Below, piece after piece: positions 43,581-54,325 of a stretch of 64,000 nucleotides of DNA. Under the pieces are notes generated by a model. The model had not been told where the DNA came from. It made no database searches and saw nothing but the letters and a program-made list of their open reading frames with translations. This DNA is from Stachybotrys elegans (Eukaryota > Ascomycota > Sordariomycetes > Hypocreales > Stachybotryaceae). The DNA is taken from contig JAGPNK010000005.1 in the NCBI GenBank assembly GCA_020746835.1, positions 1,116,001-1,180,000 of the forward strand, written 5' to 3'. The stretch's first letter is position 1. Each line of letters opens with the position of its first letter. The translations under genes and the position numbers were made by a program.

Positions 43581-44605
43581 TCATGCCAGTTTTCCTGGCA
43601 CAAAGGGGTGTCCGGCACTCAAGCCTCCATCCACAGCCCAAGCCTGGCCATTTACATAGCTGCTCTCATCACTACCCAGGAACAAGGCGACGCGTGCTAT
43701 TTCATCGGGGTATCCGGCACGCTTGGCAGGATTCAGTTGCCCAATCTTGTTCTCGGTTCCTCGTTGTCGGGCCATCTCAAATACAACCTCTGTCATGCCC
43801 GTTTCAATCAAGCCAGGGCAGATGGCGTTGACTCGCACGCCAGTGCCGGCAAGCTGGAATGATGTTGTCTGGGCAAGGGAAACAACGGCTGCCTTGGCTG
43901 CCGAGTAGGCACTTGATCCTGCATTGGAGCGCAGACCAGCGACGGAAGCCGTGGCGACGATACTGCCGCTGGACTGAGGCTTACTAGCCGACGTCTTCAT
44001 CATTGCCGGTGCTGCATACTTGACAGCCAGGAAGGCGCTGCAATTTGTCGATTAGCATATCAAGTTTTGCACAACGGCTGGTAAGAGTTGTAGACTAAAG
44101 GGCCTTACCTCAACGTATTGACCTTTATCACATTCATAAACTCATCATCGGTGAATTGGGTAAAGTGCAGAGGCGGCCCTGCCATGCCAGCATTGGCAAA
44201 GAAGACGTCGAGCCGGCCGTAGCGCTTGACAGCGTCATCTACAACAGATTTGACCTCGCCGTCACTGGCGGCATCCATGCGGCGCGCATAGACGTCAACC
44301 TTGGGAAAGGCGCCTGTGATTTCCCGGCAGTGGGCATCGAGGTTGGAGTCGTCGATGTCGCACAGGTAGATTGCACGGGCACCGCTCTCTGCGTACCGAT
44401 GTGCGGTGGCCCTCCCGATACCGATAGCAGAGTTGGCGCCGGTAATGATGACAACCTTGCCCAGGACACGAGGAGCGCTGGAGCCCGGAGCTCTCGAGGC
44501 GATGGGGGGCAGCGGCTGGCTGCCGGAAGCCGAGGCCGAAGCTGTGCTCGAGAGCTGTTGGCCAATCGCATGGATGCGCCTCTGGGCCTGCGTGTCCTCC
44601 GACAT
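43581..44605 (-). CDS. Short-chain dehydrogenase/reductase
   Basis: Two exons: 44109..44605 and 43581..44037 (read from the right); 317 residues. It starts [20 protein letters not shown] with a Ser/Ala-rich stretch, then the cofactor motif [17 protein letters not shown], with a TGxxxxIGIG variant of the usual TGxxxGxG. Further motifs are DID in the dinucleotide-selecting strand (suggesting NAD preference), NAGMAG, the catalytic Ser before AYSAAK (YxxxK), and [12 protein letters not shown]. The C-terminus has [12 protein letters not shown], common in bacterial-type FabG-like SDRs. The substrate is not predictable. The N-terminal extension of about 45 residues is unusual for the family. Confidence 0.88.
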
Positions 44606-45158
44606 TCTGCTATGTGCAACGGGTGCAACACTGGTACCTCGTGAATGGCGATGGGCGGGTGTAGTTGCTGATGCGGTATGGACTGGATGCCCTGTTGCTA
44701 GGTACGCTCTAGTCGAGTACTACTGCTGATGACTATATTGGGATATTCAAGCCACTCAGATTCGATCAATGAACAGTAACAGCGAAGAAGCGAAGTCAGC
44801 CATGTTCGTATGTTTTGATGCCGACGCCCTTGGATCTCCGCGTCCCATGCTTCCCGGGGCCGAGGCATAGCATTGCTAAGAGGTACTTGCTGCCGGGTGG
44901 CAAATTAGCTTCATGGAGATGTACTTGCGTAACAGTTGCCGACAAGCTTCCCACCAACCCCAACCCCAGCTTTTGTGCCAACTTGCCGATCGATCATGGC
45001 TTCTCCAAATGTAGCAAGTGCGAATGCTTGCTTACCTTGAGTTGGGGACACTCACGGCTGCTTCCTACCAAGCTGGACCAGACCAGCGTCTTGGGTTGGG
45101 TCATTTCTCAACCAATTCTGAACACTGTCTCATGTTTAATACCATTGCATCTCCTCAA

Positions 45159-45201
45159 CTACCTACCTACCTACTTATGAGTATGATGGGTAGGTAGGTA
45201 G
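45159..45201 (+). repeat. Inverted repeat of CCTA/TAGG units
   Basis: A left arm of CTACC repeats (45159..45171) and a 13-base right arm of GGTAG repeats (45189..45201) are exact reverse complements, with a 17-base loop. A further TAGGT/ACCTA pair follows to 45217. It can form a hairpin or cruciform. Confidence 0.85.
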
Positions 45202-45796
45202 TGCCTACCTGTAGGTACTTGTATGTCCCCACCTGCCTCCCTGCCGACTTCACTCGTCAGCATCCCTCCTCACCTACGGTACCTGCATTCTTTGCTGCAC
45301 CTTTTCCACCACCGACAGAGGAAGAGAGATATGTGCAGCCGGCATCCGCTGCCATAACATCGTCCTGCATCTGATCGATCAAGCCGTCGTCGGCACCCTG
45401 GCTCTGTTAATTTCAGTGGCCTCGGTCGCCTGTCGTCATGTCGTGTGGCCTCCACGCGAGCTGCGTCGCACATGGCGGATAGGATCGCGCAGTCCTGCAT
45501 TCGTCTTCGGGCCTTCCCCTCTGCCTTCTGCATGATGGGCCACCATACATGGCCTTGTGCAAGGTTGACGTTGAAGTAACCCGACAGCAACGTTGCCGTA
45601 TCGCTTGTCCCGCCGGCTGAGCGCACACCACAGGTTGGCTTCAGCTGCTCGCTGATGCCCAAAGTCAAATGCTCTCTCTTTCTCTCTCCCTCTCTCCGAG
45701 AAGCAATTGTCACCGCTCTTTTCAGTGCCTTCGAAGCTGATGGCTGACCGCCATCAGCTCCAGGCTGGATACTGTGCAGAAGAGATGACAAAAGCA

Positions 45797-45851
45797 AGGA
45801 GCAAAAAAAATTTTAAAAAATTAAAATAAAAATTAAAATAAAAATAAAAAA
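45797..45851. repeat. A-rich low-complexity tract
   Basis: About 55 bases of only A and T apart from single exceptions, built on AAAATTAAAATAAAA units, in an otherwise GC-balanced region. Confidence 0.85.
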
Positions 45852-47742
45852 GCAAACTTGCTGATCCATGAAGAAATTGCACCACCCGAGCACCAGCGCG
45901 CCTCCTGTCGAAATCAGCCCAGCCTTTCCCAGGCCACCGCCAAATTCTTAGTCGATCACTGGAGAGTAGACATGGAGGCTGAAAAGGCACATGGGTGTCG
46001 TGTTCAACCACACACAGTAGGTCTTTGTGCGACCTCGACGCAACGTTGTCCTGCGCGGCGAGACGAGGCCACCTATGGCAGTCGGCGGCTGAAGAATCTC
46101 CTTTTTCTTGTAATTGTGCAACCCGTCTAGACCGTCCATCGTGGCTGGGCGCTGTCGGTTTCCTCAGCTTGGCCTGGCATCCTCCACTATTCTCCTGGCC
46201 CTGCCCTTGCGTGCGTTATTATCGGCCGGCGTCTGTATTACTGGATATCTTTGTGTGGCGTCGAGCCGAAACGCGTAGAGCCAACCTCACCGCTCTGTTG
46301 TGTCCGCCCTCGACACCCCTTGAGATCTGGCCTCCCTCGCAGCGCAGATTTCGTCCTCCGCCGCACCGCCTGGCCTCGACAGCTGAAAGTATTCTCCCAC
46401 GCGATTACGTGGTGGTAACATGCATCCGCACCTTGCGTTTTGCAACCTCCTCGGGGCATCCACCAGCCCGGAGAGCGACAGCGTGGGCATAAGACGGGCT
46501 GGCACTCGAGGTCGAAGGAGCCCATAATTCTTGACGACCTCGGCTGTGTCTGATCAAGCCGGGGCGCTCCTTGCAACTCAGAGGGGCAGGATTTTCTAGA
46601 CTCCTGACCGACATTTTGATGGTTATCTCTTCTCTTGGATAATATCGAGATCCGCCGCAGCGGTCAGCGTCAGCTTCGAATGCGCCCTCCCGTTAACCCG
46701 TCACATATGTGACCAATCACCCTGCTCTAGAGAGCTGAATGCCGCCTGAGGCTGGACAGTAAGCACCAGTGTTTAACATGTCGTCGAAAAGCCCGGGAGG
46801 GCCTTGCCTTGCCATTGGGGGGGTAAAGGTGTGCTGAAGTTTTCGTCCGACAGCGAGCCTAATGCGCTCGCAAAAAAAGCAAATTCATTGGGTCGGATTG
46901 CTGGGTTACTGTCTGACACTGGCAGCAGTATTCCCGTATTCCCGATAGATCGAGTGCCATTTGATCCGGAATCTTGCTCAGCAGATTCATTGACATTCAA
47001 ATTTTCGTGCCGGCAATGCATGAAAAGTTACTGGTCTTCTAACCTTGGCGGCTACGAGAATTGGTCAATGGCCATGTTTGCTCTTTGCTCCCTTTTTCTC
47101 TCTGTGTGTGTCACCTTAGCCTGAGAAGCGTCCTCTCACATCGCTTCATCCCAACATGTCCATGGTGCACAGCTATGAACCTCAGTCTGCTTGCTATGTT
47201 AGACACGCGGGGTGGCCGGCGCATTCCCCCGTTGGGAAGTCCTTGATTGTCGACAATGCTAATCCGGCAGGCAGACAGCTCAGGCTGCTGGGCAGAAAAA
47301 GCAACGTGTGGCTGGCTTGGCTTGTCTGGTCCGTTCCGCCCTCGTAGTGATATACGCCATCATCGAAGCTAAATACAGTACAATACGAAGTCCCATGCAG
47401 GCGATCTTCGCTATCACATTGTCGCGTCCCGCCCCCCATGACGTCTCCGTCGCCCTCCTGCCAAGCGCCCTCGCGGGACAAATTTGCATCGTGTTTGCAC
47501 CCGCGAGCTAAGAGCAATCCTCCCGCCATCCGGCTGCTGCCCTGAGCTTGGCCTTTTTCGTCATCCGTAGACGGGCGGCAGCATGGGATGGCCTAGCCTA
47601 GGAGAAGCTCGTGTGACAAGCATCCTTGGTGGGTTGGACTATTCGCGCTGTATTCTGTATTCAGTCTGTAGGACCACGACCACGGGTCTTCCCTGCTTCT
47701 CTTTTGCTTGTGCACTGGTGGGCTCCGCGTATCCAATGTGCC

Positions 47743-47749
47743 TATATAT
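47743..47749 (+). promoter_or_regulatory. TATA-like box before the membrane-protein gene
   Basis: TATATAT, 220 bases upstream of the ATG at 47969. It is consistent with a transcription start near 47775, which leaves room for an undetected 5' exon. Confidence 0.35.
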
Positions 47750-47968
47750 CGCTTATCCCTGATCTCAAAGCTCGCTTGGTTCTGAATCTTCCCACACACG
47801 TTCTGAAAACGCACATGCCTTGGATGACCTCTTGTCTCATCTCGTTCAACACGCGCACACGCCCTCCCCCTTCACCCACGGACAAGCTGCAGCTATATCG
47901 CTCATCGGAGACGAGAACCGGACCCATCGCTCCGTGTGTAAAAGGAACGGAGAAGGAGGGGGCCCAGC

Positions 47969-49732
47969 ATGAGACTGCAGACGAAAAGGTCGAGTCGCGC
48001 CGAGAGCACCGGACGCTCATGGGGCTTCATCGCGACCAACATCCCTGATCCTCCGGCCTGTATAAGCGAGTGCCGGGCCCAGTTGCTCGAGACGCTGTTG
48101 CAGGGCGACGAGACAATGCAGCGCGCGTGCGAGCTCCTCTCAGACACCACCTTTGCCGGCAGGGAAGAGGCTGTCCAGGCGCTCTACTGCTGTGATTCCC
48201 AGCGCTGCGGCGTAGACCACCTCGGGAAACCTGGCCAAGACCGTATGTACTGGATGCCTAATGCTTTCTTTGCAGAAGAGTTGTTGACTTGATGCAGCCA
48301 ATGTGAACTGGATAATCAACACTTGCCAAAAGTATGCTTGCTCTCTCTCTCTCTCCATCACCTCTCCTCCGCTCCTTCGGTTATCTAACATGCTGGTCGC
48401 AGTTTTGGCTATGTCCCCATCATCGACAACGGCCCTCCAGCATCTGATTACCTGTGTTCCTGTGCCTCAGTACTCCAACCATCCGCATGTTCAGGAGGGA
48501 CCTCGTCCACGCCCTCTGTTGCCATTGCCTCCGCGGGTAGTCCATCGCCAGATTCAACAGAACAAAGACACACATCGGCAGCCGCTGCGTCCAATCACAT
48601 CCAAACCGCATCGGCGCAGCCAGAACCCACCCATTCGATTGTTCAAAGCCCCTCCGTAGCGGCAGACTCAAGCCAGCCTAGCTCTCAGGACGGCGGTGGG
48701 CCACAAGCCGATCTCTCTGCGGGTGTTGTGGTCACGATTGTCATGTCCACCATGGTGGGAATCGTCCTGCTGGCTGGCTTGACCATGTGGCTCATGCGAT
48801 CCAAATGGCGACCCCATTGGCAGGTCAAAGGAATCATTAGCTCAAAGCAAGGTCACATCCCCCCCGGCTCTCCTACTCCCCAAGCTTCACCGAATGGTTC
48901 CCTTTCTTTGGATGCCTCGGAAAGGATCCTAGTATCCCCTCCTCCCCAAATATTGCCTCTGCACTCTCCGTCTTCGCGCTCTCCACGCTCTCCACCTCCC
49001 CGTCTAGGGGATCGCAAACTGCTATCAGTTATGCCCGTACCACCGGATCTGGGAGGGAGACCGCTCGACCCTTCTCCGGTGTCAGCCTTTTCGACTGAAG
49101 ATGACCCTCCGGAAGCGGCGCGGAGTCCTTGGTTCAGGAAGCCTGGCCAGCCAGCCATGTTGTCGAGAATCACACCGCCAGCTTTTTGCTTCCCGAAGCC
49201 CTCGAAGCAGAGACAACACAACATCCAGAGCTCGCACGGCAGCCATGCCTCAACGCTATCCCCAACGGCGTCAACTTTGTTGTCGACGTCCAGAGTGAGC
49301 CAGGCAGGAGCCGGGAACACATATCCCCAGCGCCTGGTTCGCAATTTCGACATGTCTGTAGATGTATCTGCCCTTGCGTGCCCAGGCCCCCCTCCCAACA
49401 AGGCTCTTCCTACGCCCCCATCCCCAGCCTATTCGAGCGCTTCCAAGTCCGCAGGGCGGCGATGGGCGGATGGTGATGTGTCTCCCGGTCAAACCCCGAC
49501 GGCGAATCATTCGCGGAGCATCAAGCTGTCATCTGACGCACAGGAGCTGTGTCTGCTTACCGAAGAATGCGCTTCAGAGCCTCGGGATAGCTGGGGCAGC
49601 TGGAGGGGAAGCGGAGGCGGAGGTCCGGTGGTAGGAGGGAATTCGGCTAAGACAAAGGCGTTCGGGGGCAAGCGGCGTATGGATGAAGAAGACTTGGAAC
49701 GATTAGGCGGGAAATATCCGTCAATGAACTAG
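47969..49732 (+). CDS. Single-pass membrane protein with Cys-rich extracellular domain
   Basis: Exons 47969..48242, 48298..48331 (34 nt) and 48403..49732; 545 residues as modelled. About ten cysteines lie in the first 170 residues (ACISECRAQL, LYCCDSQRCG, NTCQNFGY, YLCSCASV, SACSGG), a CFEM-reminiscent but different spacing. A Ser/Thr/Pro/Ala-rich stalk follows, then one membrane span (VVVTIVMSTMVGIVLLAGLTMWLM) with a basic stop-transfer (RSKWRPHW) and a long Ser/Pro-rich tail ending LGGKYPSMN. This is the layout of a fungal surface sensor or mucin-like protein. No signal peptide follows the first in-frame ATG, so the true N-terminus may be an upstream exon. Function unknown. Confidence 0.72.
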
Positions 49733-49908
49733 ATGTGTCGGGCGTTGTTTAGATAAAAGCAGGGGCCGAATTTGGCGCAGTTAGAAAGATGTGAAAAGAA
49801 CACAGTTAGGGTCATAGTTGTCATCGGATAGTTGCTATTATCATATTTCCACATGCCGTGTTGTGTCGTACCTCACATAAGTTGTCTCCGTCATTTCATC
49901 TTCTGCAT

Positions 49909-51137
49909 TTAGATTCCCAGGCCCTTTAGCTGAGCAACAAGGTCGGTAACGCTCTTCTCTACGGGGATGTAATCCAAGCCCAGCAGCTTATTCGTCTCAT
50001 CGTTGTTGAAGTTGAAAATGGGTGAGGGGAGGCCGCCGCTCTTAACCTCCGGGCCCGGCAGGCGATCGCTGAACTCAGGGAACTTGCTGCGGGCCGTCTC
50101 GGCCATCTGGAGGTTCGAGAAGCGTCCGGCAGTGGTAAAGAGGCGGCGGCCACTAGCCTCGGGCTTCTCCAGGGCTCGCACGTGAGCCTGTGCAGCGTCA
50201 CGGACATCGATCCACAGCGGCACGGGGTACGTGGCCGGAATCTCGCTCTTCCACTTGCCGCGGAGCATGTCAACGATGCGCTCGTTGGACGTGTTGATGC
50301 TATCGATGCTGGCAAAGTGCGGCACGACGGGGCCAAACACCATGGGCGGGCAGATGGTGACGAGGTCGAAGGCGGGCTTCTCCTCGGCTACAAAGTCCCA
50401 GGCGGCCTTCTCGGCGAGCTTCTTAGAGACGCGGTAGGCGGTGCCGGGGGATCTGTGGATGTCGTCGAGGGTAACTGGGTTCCAGGACTTCTCGGTGAAG
50501 GTGTGCTCCGGGTTGTCCACATGGGCCTCGTCAACAATGGAGGCGAAGGAGCTGGTTATGACGACGCGCTTGACAGAGGGCGCGGACCGCTTGATGGCCT
50601 TGAGGATGCCAGTGGTACCAATGACGGCTGGGTCAACAAGCTCCTTCTTTGCGTCGGCTGTGTACGTAGTAGAGTGTTAGCCAGCTGTTCGCCTTCAGAG
50701 GGGGTTAAGCTGGGCTGGGAGACGCACTCCATCGGTAGTGAAATGGGCTGGCTGTGTGCAAAACAACCTCGATGCCGTCTGTTTTGGCAACCTCATCAAA
50801 GGCGTCCTCCTTGGCAATGTCCGGAACGATGACAACCTCCAGCCTGTCGGCCTTATCCGGATACGCACTGCGGATCTTCTGCGCCTTGTCTTCTGATCGA
50901 ACAGTAGTGACGACAGTGTGGCCCTTTTCGATCAGCTGGTCGAGAAGATGGGCTATTACAAGTTAGAGATGAGATGACGAGTTGCTTGTGCCATCATCGG
51001 GGCAATGGGAGAAACTGTGGGAGGGATAGCATGTCGTACCGGCGATGAAGCCCGAGCCACCTGTGGAATGTGAGCATCAACGACGATACGCTGGCTGAGT
51101 TGGAGAGTCACAAACCAGTGAGCAGAATCTTGGTCAT
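49909..51137 (-). CDS. NAD(P)-dependent extended SDR, GRE2/dihydroflavonol-reductase-like
   Basis: Four exons read from the right: 51116..51137, 51040..51060, 50728..50952 and 49909..50657; 338 residues. The cofactor motif TGGSGFIA is split over two micro-exons of 22 and 21 nt and completed by AHLLDQLIEKGHTVVTTVR. HTASPFHYRW, VITSSFASI with the catalytic Ser and YRVSKKLAEKAAW with the catalytic Tyr/Lys follow, then CPPMVFGPV and PLWIDVRDAAQAHVRAL. Yeast GRE2 and related enzymes reduce aldehydes and ketones such as methylglyoxal with NADPH; the substrate here is unknown. The tail IPVEKSVTDLVAQLKGLGI is typical. All splice joins preserve the frame. Confidence 0.9.
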
Positions 51138-52155
51138 GATGGACGCTGTAAGAAAGGGACGTTGGCCGCGGGAAGGATTTGTGAGCTATTCGTTCAGTAG
51201 GCAGGTCAGAAAGGCGAACAAATGTTGGCTGCTGAGTTGGAATTGGGCGGGAGCTCAATGAGTAAATATATGTAAGGCAGGTACGATCGACACTTCGGAT
51301 ATAAGAGGTCCATCTCCATCTTCCCCTCCCAATATCGCCTCGTTTGATTGGGAAACGACTCCACCACTATCAGTTGAACTTTACTTGCCACTACGGGCGA
51401 TTACCAATTCTCCTCGACGGCGCCCTGCTTATATATCTTGACCTCGGAGATACGAGACTGTGAATATGCCCAGCGGCAACAACACTAAGGGAGTAAGCAG
51501 TAGATGTCTATGAAGATTCATTCCATGGGGATTTTACCGTCACCTAGCTTGAAATTGACATGCATGCAGGCAGGCTATCATGTGAAGCGGGGAACAAAGA
51601 GTGGCCCGATAGCATCATCACCATCAACAAGCACGCACCTTCATACTGCCGACCATCATATCTTACACAGCCCACAAGTTTGGTTCGCACTATTGAATAC
51701 TCCCAATCTATCGTTGCTGCTGTATTTCTGCTTGTGGTTTCTGTCCAGTGTAAAGGTCGGGATCAAATGCTCAACAGCACAGCAAAGGCCACGACAAAGG
51801 AAACAAAAAGACGGTAACACCTTCACCGTGATTAAAAAAAAAACAAAAATAAAAAAAACGCTGAGTATATGCAGTACTGTAACAAAATAATGTACATTGG
51901 CTCTGAGCCAATCTGGGCTTCGTTCAGGCCTCAACTCCGGGCCGCTTGCGCTGTATGCCTTACCCCCAATAGCCAGCCAATGCTATGTGCTGCAACACAT
52001 GGCCAAACCTAGAAAATCCTGTTGTCGCTGAAGAAATCCCAAAGCAAGGATGAAATCCACCATTACTATCAAGGGGCAGTGTTCGTTCATGCGACGTTAA
52101 AAGCATAGGCCTGCCGCTCGCTGTTGCTTGCGAAGCCCTAAGACTTTTAGCTCTG
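51138..52155. other. Intergenic region, 1.0 kb
   Basis: Promoter of the reductase on the left and 3' flank of YME1 on the right. It contains an A-rich stretch (about 51831..51860). No gene is recognised. Confidence 0.6.
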
Positions 52156-54325
52156 CTACCGTGAAGGTACAGTAGGAGACTGCGTGATGCCTCCCAAGTG
52201 AGGGGGCTCATCTGCATCCACGGGTACGGGCACGACCATGGGTCCCTTTGGTATGATGGCCCTGCCCTCGAGCTTCTCGCCCCGAATCACCTTCTCAACT
52301 TCGGATTTATCCAGCGTCTCGTACTGCACCAATGCCTGCGCCAGCAAGTCAAGCTCCTTGCGGCGTGCCGTCAGGATCACCCGTACCTCTTCGTATGATT
52401 TCTTTAGTGTCTTTTGAACCTCGGCCTCGACCTGAGACCTTGTTTCTGAGCTCAATTGGTCGTAACGCCGTCTGAATTCCATGGGGCCCAGAATATTAGA
52501 CATGCCGAAACTGCCCACCATCATGAAGCACAGGTCGGTCGCGTGCGCAAGATCCTGCAAATTCGTCAGCCTCCGTTCATACTGTGTTGTGCGCAGAAAT
52601 ACTTACCGCTGATACACCCGAAGTCACGTTGTCGTTGCCGTAGACCATCTCTTCAGCCATCTTGCCACCAAGACAAACTCGGATCTGAGACAGGTATTCT
52701 GCTGCAGTAACCGACACCTTGTCGCCTTTCTGAATGAAAGCCGTGTGGCCAAGAGACGGGCCCTTGGGCAGAATAGTGACCTTGTAGAGTTTGGCGGGGC
52801 TTTCGGGGTCAAGAAGCTGAATCAGAGCGTGGCCAGCCTCATGGTATGCCGTCATCTCCTTGTCTTTCTCGTCGACCATCAGAGATCTCTTGTCGTGTCC
52901 CATGGTCATCCTGTCGTACGCCCAGTCCAAGTCGAGCTTGGAAATGAAGGCAGCCTTGGCCTTGCTAGCATGGAGTGCCGCTAGGTTGAGGAGGTTCTCC
53001 AGGTCAGCGCCAGATCGACCAGAAGTGCGTGAGGCGAAAGAATCCAGCTCGGCATCTGGCGCAAGCTTAACCTTCTTAGCGTGGTGCTTCAGAATAGCAA
53101 GGCGCCCGCGAACATCCGGCAAGTCGACGTTGACGTGACGGTCGAAACGGCCTGGTCTTGTCAAGGCTTTGTCGAGAGATTCAGGCAGGTTGGTGGCAGC
53201 AATGACAATGACCTTGGAATCAGCGTGGAATCCGTCCATTTCCGTCAGCAGTTGGTTGAGAGTCTGCTTGGCATAGGCCGGGTCTCGTGGGTTACGCCTT
53301 CCGCCAATGGCGTCAAGCTCATCGATGAAGATAATGGAGGGGCTCTTGGCCTTGGCAGCGTTGAAGAGATCGCGAACTCTCTTGGCTCCAACTCCGACAA
53401 ACACCTCATCAAATTCGCTTCCCGACATGTAGAAGAAGGGCACTCCCGCTTCGCCAGCTGCGGCTCTTGCGAGAAGAGTTTTACCAGTACCAGGGGGGCC
53501 AACCAACAGAACACCCTTGGGCAGTTTGGCGCCCAAGTCGGAGAAAGAATCAGGGTTGCGCAGAAACTCGATGACATCCTGGAGTTCCTCCTTGGCCTCT
53601 TCGCAGCCATGGACGTCGGAGAAGCTAGCGAGCTGCTTCTCAGGCTTGACTTCCGAATCATTCTTCGCCGGGACACGTCTGCCGGAGACGGTCATGGAGT
53701 CAACGATGATGGTGACGACGACAAAGCTGAGATATGTGGCGGCGGAGAACACCAGGATGAACTTGATCCAGCGGGAAATGGCGGCAAGAGTAGACTCCTG
53801 GACAATGACGTGGATCGGCTCGCCCTTCATTCCACGGCCCGAATTTGCTGCGATATCAAGGGTGGTCCTGCCGCCGGGCACGGTATTCACCGAGCTTATA
53901 GTTGCAGCGGCACCACCGCCACTGCCAGACGTCATTATCAGGGCCTTGCTATACAGTTCCTCGGTCGTGGCGTTTGATGCGTAATATCCTGATTTATGAC
54001 GCTCGACGATGATACCCGGCATATTGGCCTTGAGCAGAAGCTGGTAAAAGGCGTTCTGGGTGTTCGCGTTTCCTGGGTTGCTGTTTGCCGATGCTTCGAG
54101 GCTCGCAAGCTGGTTGCGTGAGATCCCCCCGGAGAAGAGCCATCGCGACTGTGCGGCTATGGGGCCCTTCAGAGCTCTTGTCGGCGGACCGGGGCGACCC
54201 CTCACGGAGGCAGCTCGGATATAGGTGCGTGACGATGACGAGAGGGAGCGAAGGCTGTGGGCAGTCACCCGCGCACCGAGAAGGGTGGCCGGCGAAGAGG
54301 CCAGTGGCAGACGCGCTGCTACCAT
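52156..54325 (-). CDS. YME1: Mitochondrial i-AAA protease YME1
   Basis: Two exons: 52607..54325 and 52156..52554 (read from the right), 52-nt intron; 705 residues. Start at the first in-frame ATG (54325); the frame upstream is closed by a stop after only a TTG. The basic, Ser/Arg-rich N-terminus is a mitochondrial targeting sequence. One membrane span lies at about 187-209. The AAA module has Walker A GPPGTGKT (276-283), Walker [12 protein letters not shown] (331-341) and the second region of homology [12 protein letters not shown] to RPGRFDR. The protease domain has the zinc site HEAGH (495-499). YME1 forms a hexamer in the inner membrane facing the intermembrane space and degrades or extracts misfolded and regulatory proteins. 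One span distinguishes it from the two-span m-AAA proteases. Confidence 0.95.

Larger units (their letters stand above)
44606..47968. other. Gene-sparse divergent region, 3.4 kb
   Basis: No gene is supported. It contains an inverted CCTA/TAGG repeat (45159..45201), a CT-rich run (about 45668..45700), and an extreme A/T tract with AAAATAAA units (45797..45851). The right end contains TATATAT (47743..47749), a possible core promoter for the membrane-protein gene. Frames such as 45270..45797 and 46804..47124 lack protein-like patterns. Confidence 0.6.

Noticed and set aside
45270..45797. A 175-codon minus-strand frame in the gap between the SDR and the membrane protein
   Set aside because: It has no recognisable domain and a random-looking composition, and it overlaps a CT-rich simple sequence.
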